Assembly: GCF_026151395.1 (NCBI RefSeq)
Contig: NZ_JAMQPV010000002.1
Coordinates: forward strand, 124,001-188,000
Direction of reading: 5' to 3'
DNA length: 64,000 nt
Source: Leptospira limi
GTDB lineage: Bacteria > Spirochaetota > Leptospiria > Leptospirales > Leptospiraceae
The notes under the pieces: generated by a model
Databases searched by the model: none
What the model was told of the DNA's origin: nothing
Seen by the model: the letters and a program-made list of their open reading frames with translations, nothing else
In this document: positions 7,358-18,991 of the stretch, one piece after another
Layout of the letters: the number at the start of each line of letters is the position of its first letter
Position numbering within the stretch: the stretch's first letter is position 1
Translations under genes and position numbers: made by a program

Positions 7358-8530
7358 ATGAAACAAACAACAAATGAAACCATCTGGCAAGTCAGAAATT
7401 CCTTTTTAGGGATCTATGTACATTTCCCCTATTGTTTCAAAAAATGTGATTATTGTGATTTTTATTCAGAAGGAATTGGAAGTGGACCAGCTAACGACGA
7501 ATCATCGCTATTTACTTCCTACCAAAAAGAAGTTTTAGAACGAATTTCCCATTTTCCAAACCTAAAAAACAAAACCATTGATACTGTTTTTTTCGGTGGT
7601 GGTACTCCATCGAAGGCCACAACAAAACTTTGGGAAAACTTCCTCCACTTCCTTCGCTCCGAATTTGAGTTTGCCAAAGACACAGAAATCTCGATCGAAG
7701 TAAACCCAGAAGACCTTAGTCCAAACTTACTCGATGAGTATGCAAGGATTGGGATTAACCGTGTGAATGTAGGTGTACAAACACGAAATCCAATCGGTTT
7801 GGAATTTTTAGGAAGGCATTATGACAAAGAAAAATATGACTCTCTTCGTATTACATTAACAAATTCTCCCATCAAACGTGTGGGAATTGATTTGATGTAT
7901 GGAATTCCTGGTTTACAAGAGTCTGATTTTTTTTCTGACTTAACGTATTTTTTGGAAGCGGGTTTACCCCATTTGAGTTTGTATTCTCTCACTTTGGAAA
8001 AAGGGACTCAGTATTCACGAGATGTAAAGGATCATAAAAAAACAGAACCCGAAGAAAGGATCCAATCGGAAATTTTACTCACCTTACCAGAGTTAATGGG
8101 TAAAAATGGGTACAGATGGTATGAAGTTTCCAATTATGCCAAACCAGGTTTTGAATCCAAACACAACGTTAAGTATTGGACCTATGAACCTTATCTTGGC
8201 ATCGGACCTGGCGCCCATGGTTTCATCGAAGGTTCTCGTTATGGGAATCCAAGAAATGCAAACCTCTACCAAAATAAAACACCGAAAAATCAATACGAAG
8301 TGGCAACTCCCAATGCGGAACTTGCTCTCACCCTTTTTCGGTTATTTTCTCCGTTTCAGTATTTAGATTTTATACAAACTTATTTAGATGCCCCAAGCCA
8401 AATACATTACATCCAAACCATTCATAAATGGGAAAAACAAGGACTTTGTTCCCTCTCCGATGGTGTTTTCCAATGGGAAAAAGAAGCATTACTTTTGTTA
8501 GATGATCTAATCTTAGAAATCACCAATTGA
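7358..8530 (+). CDS. hemW: HemW-type radical SAM protein (heme chaperone)
   Basis: The 390-residue protein is a radical SAM enzyme of the HemN/HemW group. The [4Fe-4S] cluster motif is Cys26-x3-Cys30-x2-Cys33 (CFKKCDYC). The fourth Cys found two residues later in true HemN is Phe35 here, which marks HemW rather than the oxygen-independent coproporphyrinogen oxidase. Other family marks are FFGGGTPS, EVNPEDLS, GINRVNVGVQT and the GIGPGAHGF segment near residue 285. HemW is known as a heme-binding chaperone for respiratory enzymes. It is the first plus-strand gene after a divergent start-to-start junction. ATG 7358 is the only usable start ahead of the conserved GIYVHFPYC. Confidence 0.9.
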   Translation: MKQTTNETIWQVRNSFLGIYVHFPYCFKKCDYCDFYSEGIGSGPANDESSLFTSYQKEVLERISHFPNLKNKTIDTVFFGGGTPSKATTKLWENFLHFLRSEFEFAKDTEISIEVNPEDLSPNLLDEYARIGINRVNVGVQTRNPIGLEFLGRHYDKEKYDSLRITLTNSPIKRVGIDLMYGIPGLQESDFFSDLTYFLEAGLPHLSLYSLTLEKGTQYSRDVKDHKKTEPEERIQSEILLTLPELMGKNGYRWYEVSNYAKPGFESKHNVKYWTYEPYLGIGPGAHGFIEGSRYGNPRNANLYQNKTPKNQYEVATPNAELALTLFRLFSPFQYLDFIQTYLDAPSQIHYIQTIHKWEKQGLCSLSDGVFQWEKEALLLLDDLILEITN

Positions 8531-8609
8531 TTTTTCTCTTTGGATTGGCAAAATAATCCCAAAAAAAGATTGCCCATAGACCCCTCTCGAAAAATACTGT
8601 TCGTATCCC

Positions 8610-8683
8610 GGGCCTGTAGCTCAGTTGGTTAGAGCACTCGCTTGATAAGCGAGGGGTCACAAGTTCAAGTCTTGTCAGGCCCA
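8610..8683 (+). tRNA. tRNA-Ile (GAT anticodon)
   Basis: A complete cloverleaf: acceptor GGGCCTG with CAGGCCC, D-arm GCTCAGTTGGTTAGAGC, anticodon stem CGCTT/AAGCG enclosing GAT, T-arm with GTTCAAG, discriminator A, no encoded CCA. It precedes tRNA-Ala(TGC) by 11 bases. This pair usually sits in the 16S-23S spacer, but no rRNA gene is here. Confidence 0.95.
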
Positions 8684-8694
8684 AGAAAAGAAAC

Positions 8695-8767
<73 letters not shown>

Positions 8768-8842
8768 AAAACCCGTTTTCTCTACCTCCCTCCTGTAAAA
8801 ATTTCTTGCTATCTCCCCTAATTTCGGTACACCAAGTGTGTC

Positions 8843-9274
8843 ATGTCCGTAAAAGAAATCCTCAAAGACAAAGCCTCCTCCGTTCTTTCCATCGAAGAAG
8901 ATAGAAATGTATTGGAAGCCACTCAGATGATGGTGGGTGCCAAAGTGGGATCACTCATTGTGACCTTCCAAGGAAAACTTGTTGGTATCTTTACAGAGAG
9001 AGACCTAATGCGTGTGGTTGCGAAAGACCATGCCAATTTGGATAAAATCAAATTAAAAGATGTAATGACCACTCAACTCACGGTTGCAGGTCCCGACGAA
9101 GACGTGGATGATATTTTAAACAATATGATCACAAAACGATTCCGCCATATGCCAGTCCTTGACGGGGACAAAATTATAGGACTCATTTCCATTGGAGATG
9201 CGGTCAAAACCAAACTAAATAAAACACAAGCCGAGATGCATATCCTCAGAGAGTATATGTATGGACCACATTAA
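8843..9274 (+). CDS. CBS-domain-pair protein
   Basis: A 143-residue protein made of two CBS domains (about residues 8-62 and 73-130) and nothing else. Typical CBS pieces are present: GSLIVTFQGKLVGIFTERDL in the first and FRHMPVLDGDKIIGLISIGD in the second. CBS pairs bind adenine nucleotides and act as energy or redox sensors; here no catalytic or transport domain is attached, so the target is unknown. The gene follows tRNA-Ala by about 75 bases and its stop overlaps the convergent nuclease gene by 4 bases. Family is secure; function is only general. Confidence 0.9.
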   Translation: MSVKEILKDKASSVLSIEEDRNVLEATQMMVGAKVGSLIVTFQGKLVGIFTERDLMRVVAKDHANLDKIKLKDVMTTQLTVAGPDEDVDDILNNMITKRFRHMPVLDGDKIIGLISIGDAVKTKLNKTQAEMHILREYMYGPH

Positions 9275-10029
9275 AACAATCGGTTTTCTGTTAACAAATC
9301 AATTGTTTTCTCTAACACAATTTTAAGATTTTTCGTATCTTCTCTGTTATACGCAATTAACTTATCAAGTGCTTCTGTGTTGTTTGTTTGTTGGTAGGAA
9401 TACCAAAGGAGAGGTGCTTCCCTTCCATCCATGCCAGCAATGGCTTCGGGTCGCACAAGGCCTAGTTGGATTTCTGATTTTTTTAATCCTCCTTTGATCC
9501 CAATGGAATGTAAGAGGTTCATTAGATCTAGTTGCGGATTTTTCACACGGAAGTGGAATTCTCTTTCTAAAAAGGGAATATCAAATCGCCTGCCATTATA
9601 AGTAACGATGATGTCTTCAGGAAAAATAGAATCAAATAAAAACTCTAGGTCTTTTCCTCGTTCAAAAGTACGAATGGTTTCATTTTGAAACAAACTCACA
9701 ACTGTTGTCACAGAAGATTCCGATATCCCTGTGGTCTCAATGTCTAAAAAACAAAATCGTTCCGGAAAGTTTTGCCATAACCTCCAATACTCAAGGCTTG
9801 GAAGTTCACTTGTAAAAAATGTAAAATTAGCTTCTTGAAATTCCATTTCCAATTGTTCCAAACGTTCTTCTAAAATGGAAACTGAGGGTAAAAGTGGATC
9901 GTTTGTTGTTTTTTGGAATTGGATGAGAGAAGGCCAATCATACACACCAACACCAAACAATTGTTTTTCTTTTTTTTCTCCAATGCCTGGAAACAGTTGG
10001 AGGCTTTGTCTTAAATGAGATCCGTACAT
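9271..10029 (-). CDS. DEDD-type 3'-5' exonuclease-like protein (YprB family) with N-terminal HhH
   Basis: From ATG 10029 the protein is 252 residues. The N-terminus has a helix-hairpin-helix-like segment (LFPGIGEKKEKQLFGVGVYD) that suggests DNA binding. The ribonuclease-H fold follows: Asp96 and Glu98 (FCFLDIETTG), Asp150 (TYNGRRFDIPFL) and Tyr227-x3-Asp231 (YNRED) supply the four acidic residues and tyrosine of the DEDDy exonuclease group. Substrate is unknown. A GTG at 10038 would add three residues. The gene starts inside the end of the upstream aminotransferase gene, so translation is probably coupled, though no functional link is obvious. Confidence 0.85.
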   Translation of the reverse strand: MYGSHLRQSLQLFPGIGEKKEKQLFGVGVYDWPSLIQFQKTTNDPLLPSVSILEERLEQLEMEFQEANFTFFTSELPSLEYWRLWQNFPERFCFLDIETTGISESSVTTVVSLFQNETIRTFERGKDLEFLFDSIFPEDIIVTYNGRRFDIPFLEREFHFRVKNPQLDLMNLLHSIGIKGGLKKSEIQLGLVRPEAIAGMDGREAPLLWYSYQQTNNTEALDKLIAYNREDTKNLKIVLEKTIDLLTENRLF

Positions 10030-11099
10030 GATTTCCACCGTTTCAGTCCTTCTAAAAACACATCTTCCTTAGCACCAAATCCAATCCGAAGGAAACCTTC
10101 CATTTCAAAATTGGATCCAGGTAAAACAAATACACCTGTGCGACCAAACAGTTTGTCTGCATAGTCCTCAGATCTGATGCCATTTTGGATTTGTAACCAC
10201 CCGACAAGACCACCTTCTGGCGGGGAAAATGATCCTACCTTCGGCAAGTTCCGCCAAACAGAAGTAAAATGGTCTATATTATTTTGTACACGCGATTGAA
10301 TCTTTGGGAGGAATGTTTCTTTTTCCTTTAGAAGTCCAAGTGCAATTCGTTCAGAAATGGGGTTTACCGTATGGGTCAAATAATCTTTAAAAGACCTGGC
10401 ACGTTTGATGAACGCTTTGTCAGCGATGAGCCACCCTACCCTAAGCCCTGTTACACCAAAGCATTTCGTAAAGGAACCCGTCCCATAAAAACTCTGTTTG
10501 GGATCCACTCCTGTTTTCCCCATTCCGCCACCTTTAGGCAAAAATCGGTAGTGTTCATCGAAGACTACGGTTTTCCTTTTTCTTCGTAAGATAGTAAGGA
10601 GTGAGTCCCACTCACTCGTGTCAAATGTTCTACCTGACGGATTATGAGGGTGGTTGATCAAATAGAGATCAGCATCGACACCTTCCCAAGTGGATGCGGA
10701 AAATGCATTTGTATATGGGATTGAGATGATCTTTGCTCCTAACATTTTTGGGATTTCATACAAGGCTTGGAAGGCTGGCCAAACCAAAGCAAGGGACTCA
10801 CTTGGTTTCACCAAAAGTTGGAAGGTAAGGTACAAGGCCTCCCCCGTTCCCGTTGTCACAAGCACCTCTTCTGGAGAAACACCTGGATACAAATTCGCGA
10901 TTGCCTCACGGAGTTCGTATGAGCCTTGGTTTGGTGCATCATACATCGGAATTGGGGAAAGATCTTTCCAATGAAGACCTGCCAAGGAAAGCATTTCCTC
11001 CATCGTAAAGTGGGACAGTCCACTTTCCCCTAAATTACAAAATGCGGTCAGACGGAATCGTTCCAGTCGATCTTCTATGAAAAATTCTCTTGGTTCCAA
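10011..11099 (-). CDS. PLP-dependent class I/II aminotransferase
   Basis: A fold-type I aminotransferase of 362 residues. Lys212 (GSFTKCFGVTGLRVGW) is the Schiff-base lysine, Asn153 (NHPHNPSGRTF) and Asp181 (VFDEHYRF) contact the cofactor, and Arg220 lies in the usual TGLRVG position. The amino-group substrate cannot be read; broad-specificity aspartate/aromatic-type or a biosynthetic specialised enzyme are both possible. The start is a TTG at 11099 with GGAAA about 8 bases ahead; the next ATG would remove the N-terminal 32 residues. It diverges from the phosphohexomutase gene (46 bases between starts) and overlaps the nuclease gene downstream. Confidence 0.87.
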   Translation of the reverse strand: MEPREFFIEDRLERFRLTAFCNLGESGLSHFTMEEMLSLAGLHWKDLSPIPMYDAPNQGSYELREAIANLYPGVSPEEVLVTTGTGEALYLTFQLLVKPSESLALVWPAFQALYEIPKMLGAKIISIPYTNAFSASTWEGVDADLYLINHPHNPSGRTFDTSEWDSLLTILRRKRKTVVFDEHYRFLPKGGGMGKTGVDPKQSFYGTGSFTKCFGVTGLRVGWLIADKAFIKRARSFKDYLTHTVNPISERIALGLLKEKETFLPKIQSRVQNNIDHFTSVWRNLPKVGSFSPPEGGLVGWLQIQNGIRSEDYADKLFGRTGVFVLPGSNFEMEGFLRIGFGAKEDVFLEGLKRWKSCTDLI

Positions 11100-11145
11100 A
11101 ATTGATTTCCAGACAACTTAGCTTCAAAAGATTAGTATGTAAGCT

Positions 11146-12896
11146 ATGTTGAAACCAGAAGACAATATCCTATCTTGGACGAAATCACCTTTTTCTACAG
11201 AAATCCAATCCGAAGCCAAAAAGGCATACGAAGATTGGCAAAAAGGAATCACCTCGGAACTCGTCGATTCATATGCACACCCTCTCAGTTTTGGTACAGG
11301 GGGGATCCGAGGGAAAATCGGAAATGGAATTGGCAAAATGAACCTATATACAGTGGGTCGTGCTGCTCTTGGTTTTCTTAGTTACTTACGAGACACAAAA
11401 GAAAAACCATCCATTGTCATCGCGTATGATTCCAGAAGGTTATCAAAAGAATTCGCGGAACTTTCAGCAGGCATTGGTGCTACCCTTGGAGTAACCGTTC
11501 ATTTATTTCCGAAGGTAACACCTACCCCACTATTATCTTATGCCATTCGTTATTACAAAGCAAGTGGTGGAATTGTCATCACTGCTTCTCATAACCCACC
11601 AGAATACAATGGGTTCAAAGCTTATCTTTCCGATGGAGGTCAACTTGTCCCACCAGACGATGCCCTCATCATCAAACGAATTGGTGAGATTGAAGATTGG
11701 ACTTCCATCCCTATGCTTTCAAAAACAGACAAAGTTTATAAAAAATATGTGAAGTCTGTAGGAACGGATTGTTTTAAAAGTTACTTAAAAGATTTAAAAA
11801 ACGCGAAAATCCAATCCAAAGCTAAACCAAAAACTCGCAACAATTTAAAAATCGTATACTCTCCGTTACACGGGACTGGTGGAGAGTATATGAAAGAGAT
11901 GTTATCCTATTTTGGATACAAATCTGTATTTTTAGTGCCAGAACAAAAAAAACCAGATGGTGAGTTTCCAACTGTCAAATACCCAAACCCGGAAGAAAAG
12001 GAAGCCCTCGCCTTATGTGAGTTTCACGCTAAAAAGAAAAAAGCGGAAGTGTTCATTGCCACAGACCCAGACGCTGACAGATTAGGTGTCGGTGTTCGAA
12101 AGTCCGATGGGGAATATGAATATCTGAATGGAAACCAAATTGGTTCCATCATGGCAGCTTACCTTTGTGAACAAAAAAAAGCAAAAGGCAAAGTATACCA
12201 CTTAGTGAAAACCATTGTCACAACCGACTTACAAGAAGCCATTGCCAAAAAAAATGGAATCAAAATCAAAAATGTCCTCACTGGATTCAAATACATCGCA
12301 GAAGAAATGAAACAAATTGAAACAAAGAAAAACAATTTGTTTCTATTCGGTGGAGAAGAATCGTATGGATACCTTCCCGTACCATTTGTTCGCGACAAAG
12401 ACTCCCTTTCCAGTGCACTTTTGTTTGTAGAGATCCTCGCAGAAAAAGGAGACCTACTCAGTTACCTGACAGAAATTTATTTGAAGTATGGACTTTACCG
12501 CGAAAGTTTATATTCACTAACATTAGAAGGTAGTTCGGGACAAACCAAAATCAAAGAATCCATTGAGGCCTTACGAAAAGAAAACCTCATTGGAAAAATG
12601 ATTGGAGGAAGAAAGGTTGTGGGTGTCTTAGACTATGAAACACAAACTGCTTCTGGCAAAAGTAAAACCTCTGTATTCAAAGGGATGCCAAAGTCCAATG
12701 TGATCCAAGTAGAACTGGAAGGAAATGCAAAACTTACCATCCGTCCTTCGGGAACAGAACCAAAGGTAAAAGTATATTCTTCTTTTGCTTCCCAGAAAAA
12801 ACCGAAAAAAACATCCGAGATCCCATCCCTATGGGAATCACTTGGATCTGAAATTTCACTCGCTGAAACCGAATTTTTAAAACTAGCAGGCCTATT

Positions 12897-12900
<4 letters not shown>
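11146..12900 (+). CDS. Phosphoglucomutase/phosphomannomutase (alpha-D-phosphohexomutase)
   Basis: The 584-residue protein has all four signatures of the phosphohexomutase superfamily: the phosphoserine loop at Ser148 (GIVITASHNPPEYNGFKAY), the Mg-binding loop TDPDADRLGVGV near residue 307, the sugar-specificity loop GGEESYGYL near 405, and the phosphate-binding RPSGTEPKVKVY near 530. GEES in the third loop is seen in enzymes acting on glucose or mannose phosphates. Length and architecture fit the long PgcA-like phosphoglucomutases. It would interconvert hexose 1- and 6-phosphates in the cytoplasm. It shares an ATGA stop-start overlap with argD, giving a coupled run of genes. Confidence 0.9.
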
Positions 12901-15190
<2,290 letters not shown>

Positions 15191-15205
15191 GGTACGTAGA
15201 ACATC

Positions 15206-15616
15206 ATGCAAGCAGGCATAGGACCGACAGGCAGACCATATCAGATTCTCATTGCTGAGAATTCCAAATTCCAGTCGAAACAACTCCAACAGATTTTGGA
15301 ATCGGAAGGTTTCAAAATCATAGGAATTGCTGAAACGGGAAAAGAACTTTTGAAGATGTACAAGGAAAATCGCCAACAAATAGACCTTGTCACTATTGAA
15401 ATCTTTTTACCTGAAGTAGATGGTTATGCTGCATTTTGGGATATGAAAGAGATGGGAGTATTACCGAGGATTCTTTTTATCTCGGAAGAAAATACTCCAT
15501 CTGTCATCAAAGCGTTATTAGAAAACGGTGCGATGGACTATATTGTAAAACCCATCAAAAGAGAAAAAATCTTAGAAAAAATCAAAGAAACTCTGATTAA
15601 GATTCCCAAAGTATAA
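15206..15616 (+). CDS. Receiver-only response-regulator-like protein with Glu at the phosphorylation site
   Basis: A 136-residue protein consisting of one receiver domain (about residues 12-130). The fold landmarks are present: Lys115 (DYIVKPI), Ser93 in the switch position (ILFISEE) and the LPEVDG loop. The phosphoacceptor position is Glu65 (LVTIEIFLPEVDG) instead of Asp, and the metal-binding acidic pair is Glu18-Asn19 instead of Asp-Asp. It therefore probably cannot be phosphorylated normally; Glu may hold it in an active-like state. There is no output domain. It follows leuB by 15 bases on the same strand and overlaps the convergent pgeF by 20 bases. Confidence 0.87.
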   Translation: MQAGIGPTGRPYQILIAENSKFQSKQLQQILESEGFKIIGIAETGKELLKMYKENRQQIDLVTIEIFLPEVDGYAAFWDMKEMGVLPRILFISEENTPSVIKALLENGAMDYIVKPIKREKILEKIKETLIKIPKV

Positions 15617-16331
15617 AATTCAAATTCCGACCCTCTTCTTTGGTCCTATGACTAAAGTAAAGAGGGCTTTGGAAAACATCTGTATGCCGATTGACAATTC
15701 GAATGTTCTCACCAAATCGCTGTTCCACTCTCTTTGTAATCGAAAGTCCCACATCCAAAAGAAACTTACCACCACCAATAGGCATACAAACTTCATTTCC
15801 TAATTCGGTGAAAAAAACTGCTACATCTTCTCCCACTTCATAATGATTTCTTTGGATATAAGGCCCAAGTTCGAGAGATAATTCCTCAAGTGAATAACCT
15901 TCACTGATGAGTTTTTCGATCATTTTTTCAGTGATTCCTAATTGTGTACCTTTCCAACCTGAATGCAGTACAGAAACAAACGGTCGTTTCGTGGAATAAA
16001 GGAATACGGGCACACAATCAGCAGTTCGCACCACAAGAACTTGGTTTTTTTGAAAGGAAAAAAGTCCGTCTCCATCTTTCATTTCAATGTTTGGTATGTG
16101 ATTTGTTTCAGACGGAAACTTTTCAATCTGATCACCATGAACTTGTCCTAAACTATGGATCTGATACATTGGCTTAGGATAGGATTCAGAAAAAACCTCC
16201 CTTGTATATGTGAGCCAATCCTTGGCTGATTTTGGAAACACTTGGTTTCCTTGAATCGTATTTGAGAGTTCCTCTTTCCCAAATACGCCATAGGTAATCT
16301 TTCCATACGGAACCAATACTGATTGTTTCAT
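15597..16331 (-). CDS. pgeF: PgeF/YfiH-type multicopper-laccase-fold protein (purine nucleoside phosphorylase)
   Basis: The 244-residue protein is of the YfiH/DUF152 family. The three metal ligands of the family are visible: His65 (LGQVHGDQIE), Cys106 (RTADCVPVFL) and His123 (VLHSGWKGTQ). Family members have been described as purine nucleoside phosphorylase/adenosine deaminase and, in E. coli, as an editing factor for peptidoglycan precursors; which role applies here is not shown. It is the last gene of a four-gene minus-strand operon, overlapping the glycosyltransferase stop by ATGA. That position fits a cell-envelope link, but this is inference. Confidence 0.9.
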   Translation of the reverse strand: MKQSVLVPYGKITYGVFGKEELSNTIQGNQVFPKSAKDWLTYTREVFSESYPKPMYQIHSLGQVHGDQIEKFPSETNHIPNIEMKDGDGLFSFQKNQVLVVRTADCVPVFLYSTKRPFVSVLHSGWKGTQLGITEKMIEKLISEGYSLEELSLELGPYIQRNHYEVGEDVAVFFTELGNEVCMPIGGGKFLLDVGLSITKRVEQRFGENIRIVNRHTDVFQSPLYFSHRTKEEGRNLNFILWES

Positions 16332-17896
16332 ATGGAATCGTTTTTCCCAAAAAAGACTGTTTGTTTCAAATCCAAACTTTCCGACAAAAAACGTTTCGAT
16401 AGATCATCACAGTTCCAATCCTTCCTTTGGCAAAGTGGATTCATTTTGATTGGATCATAATTCCAAAGGTAAAACCTAAGTGGCGAAGAGCGCCAAGTAT
16501 AAGTGACAAAAGGAAGATCTAATTCAGGCAGACGATGATCGAGCAAAAGATCGATTTTACGAAAATTCAAATCTTCATAAGAGAGTTTTGTTTCGTGACC
16601 GACTCTCCCCCTAATATCAATTTGTTTTTTCGCAAAAAATTTATCAGTAAGCCCTGACTCTGCTTCAAACGCAAAATTGGGTTTTAAATAATAAATGAAA
16701 TGAGCCTGCGCTCCAAAAAATGCCACTCGAAAATTCTCTAAAGCACCTTCATCATACCCACTCTGATCCATTAAGTGTTGTTCATAAAACATTCGTTCTT
16801 CCCCGATTCCATGCCATTCAGGAACACGTTTGCCATCGGATTTTAATGGGTCGGTATAAATCGCAGAAGAAAGGATAAAAAGTAAGGCAAACAAAATCGA
16901 ATTTTTGGAATAGATCTGATAAAAACGATATTTTTGATTGGACTCAATTTGCGACTCGTTTGTCCAAAACTGGATCCTTAAGAATGCTAAATAAGAGATA
17001 AAAGGTAAAATCGGAATCCAAAACCGGTTCCCCATAAAATCACCACCAACATACAATACATAAATGATATAAAGTATGAGTGTATAGACAAGGAATCGAT
17101 TTTCTTTTTTTGTTCGAAAGATATGAAAGATTTGAATACCAGTGAGTAGAATGACAAACGGAAACAATGGATAGGATCTTAACAGATACAAAAGATAATA
17201 GAACCCTTGTGAAAAATACATTCCTTTATTCCCTTTGGCATAAAAGGTATTCGGAAAAAAATCTTCGTAATAATAAAAACGTAACCCAGAAAAAAGTAAG
17301 AACAAAATTCCAAAAACAAAAGGTTCTTTATACTGTTTTTTTCGGATCCAATCCAGAGAAGCGAAAACCAAAAACAAAGCCCCTTCAGGGCGAATCAGGG
17401 CAGCGAGAAAAAAAACAACAAACACTCGTTTGTTTTGTTTTTCCCAAAGTAACAATCCCCAACTTAAAAAAAAGGTAAATACAGAAGTTTCCAAACCCGA
17501 ACTTGCGAATATGTACAAATGAAATAAAAATGCCAAATGAACAATAAGAAGTGGGTATACATTTCCAAAGGAAATTTTATTTTCAGCCCTAAAAAACAAA
17601 CACAACATTAGAATATAAAAAAAGATTCCTGTGAATACAGACAACAGTTGTGGATTGATACCAACAAAATAACCAAGGGATAAATAAAGAGTCCAAAGAA
17701 AATTTGTATACCCTTCCACTTTTTCCCCTAGATTAAATACCAAACCATTCCCTTCATAGAAATTTCTAGCATACACAAAACTTATGTATGCATCATCACA
17801 AATCCATCTCCAGTGGTACGCTTGGTAAATCGCATACAAAAACATCAGGGCCGCTAATAGATAATAAGAAACAAAATTACGTTTTAAATCAAACAT
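16328..17896 (-). CDS. GT-C-fold membrane glycosyltransferase-like protein
   Basis: A 522-residue protein with ten or more hydrophobic segments. The first extracytoplasmic loop has the acidic pair Asp34-Asp35 (WRWICDDAYISFVYARNF) followed by GLVFNLGEKVEGYTNFLW, the signature shared with actinobacterial arabinofuranosyltransferase-like and PMT/ArnT-like GT-C enzymes that take sugar from a polyprenyl-phosphate donor. The C-terminal 130 residues are soluble and would face the periplasm. Acceptor unknown: lipopolysaccharide, protein or another polymer. It lies 3 bases behind the kinase-fold gene and overlaps pgeF by 4 bases, so the three are translated together. Confidence 0.82.
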   Translation of the reverse strand: MFDLKRNFVSYYLLAALMFLYAIYQAYHWRWICDDAYISFVYARNFYEGNGLVFNLGEKVEGYTNFLWTLYLSLGYFVGINPQLLSVFTGIFFYILMLCLFFRAENKISFGNVYPLLIVHLAFLFHLYIFASSGLETSVFTFFLSWGLLLWEKQNKRVFVVFFLAALIRPEGALFLVFASLDWIRKKQYKEPFVFGILFLLFSGLRFYYYEDFFPNTFYAKGNKGMYFSQGFYYLLYLLRSYPLFPFVILLTGIQIFHIFRTKKENRFLVYTLILYIIYVLYVGGDFMGNRFWIPILPFISYLAFLRIQFWTNESQIESNQKYRFYQIYSKNSILFALLFILSSAIYTDPLKSDGKRVPEWHGIGEERMFYEQHLMDQSGYDEGALENFRVAFFGAQAHFIYYLKPNFAFEAESGLTDKFFAKKQIDIRGRVGHETKLSYEDLNFRKIDLLLDHRLPELDLPFVTYTWRSSPLRFYLWNYDPIKMNPLCQRKDWNCDDLSKRFLSESLDLKQTVFFGKNDSI

Positions 17897-17899
17897 GAA

Positions 17900-18982
17900 C
17901 TAATCCAATTCAAATGATTTGATAAACTCTTCAATGATTAGGATGTGATCCATCTCGGGAGTAGGGTTTTCTAAAGAAGGTTCGTAGAGATAGTCGTCAA
18001 ACACATGAAAATCAAAAATTTTTAATTCAAAATCAGGTAACGTGATGATGATGTTTTCTGCATGGATATCAAATATTAATTTTTCTTCTTCTGCCAAATA
18101 CTTTGTGACTTCAATCACACGATTAAAATCCACTGCAATCTTTTTGAGTTTTGATTTGGAGATCACTCCAAACCTGTGAGAATCAAAATTCAATTTCCAT
18201 TTTGGGAATAATTTATCTAAAATCGGATTTTGGTCTAATTTTTCGTTACGGATGGTAAATTCTTTTAAATGTTTCCCTGCCAAAAGGGGCTGTTGGTCAC
18301 AGGGTGTGAGGGTGACGTTTGGAATACCAAATGGATTTTTCCTGATTCTTAATCCCATAAAAAAACGGGTGGGAACAACTAAATCTGGAATCAAAGATTT
18401 TAGTTTCCAGTAATGTAACCGTTCCAATCCTAATCGTTTGAACTTAAAATCAATTTCATCTTTTTTGGAATCTCGGAACGTTTGTCTTTTTAAGAAATCT
18501 CTAAGTTCAATCTCTTCAGGTTTTAAAAATCGGGTTAAATCTCTACCTACTTCTTTAAATAGGGAACCAAAAATCACATCTGAAGGTAGTTTTGATTTTC
18601 CTATTTTGACAACTTGGTTCCAAGGAAGTTTATAAACAAATTTATAAGAACCACGTCCTATATAATCATCTAAGGACAGAGGCATAAAATTATCTAAAAA
18701 TTCACGATTGTAACGATAGGTCATTCGAAACACATGCGAAACAGGAAATAACCTCTCGTATAAATTTCGAATAAAACCAGATTTTCGAAGGACTTCATCC
18801 ACTGGTAAGTCTTCCAGTGGAATGGGTTCTTCATTTTTATTCGGATCGACAAACAGCTCTTTGTCGAGGCCCTTCTCCAACAGTTCTAAAAATTGTGGGA
18901 TTTTTCCCCAACTAGGATACTGATTCCAGAGTTGTGAGATCCGATCACGGATCCCCTTGATTGGACCTTTTTTATCTGCCAC
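17900..18982 (-). CDS. Protein-kinase-fold protein of unknown substrate
   Basis: A 360-residue soluble protein with kinase-like landmarks in the right order. They are a glycine-rich loop (IGRGSYKFVYKLP, Gly109 and Gly111), a putative ATP-anchoring lysine (VVKIGKS, Lys126), a catalytic-loop-like segment (FDIHAENII: Asp305, His307, Asn310) and a metal-binding-type Asp324 (KIFDF). The HxxN form resembles aminoglycoside phosphotransferase, YrbL and other small-molecule kinases more than Ser/Thr kinases. The first 95 residues are a separate helical region. It starts with a GTG 9 bases after the solute-binding lipoprotein and is followed after 3 bases by the GT-C gene, suggesting an envelope-sugar kinase. 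No family name is certain. Confidence 0.7.
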   Translation of the reverse strand: MADKKGPIKGIRDRISQLWNQYPSWGKIPQFLELLEKGLDKELFVDPNKNEEPIPLEDLPVDEVLRKSGFIRNLYERLFPVSHVFRMTYRYNREFLDNFMPLSLDDYIGRGSYKFVYKLPWNQVVKIGKSKLPSDVIFGSLFKEVGRDLTRFLKPEEIELRDFLKRQTFRDSKKDEIDFKFKRLGLERLHYWKLKSLIPDLVVPTRFFMGLRIRKNPFGIPNVTLTPCDQQPLLAGKHLKEFTIRNEKLDQNPILDKLFPKWKLNFDSHRFGVISKSKLKKIAVDFNRVIEVTKYLAEEEKLIFDIHAENIIITLPDFELKIFDFHVFDDYLYEPSLENPTPEMDHILIIEEFIKSFELD

Positions 18983-18991
18983 TAACTAAGA

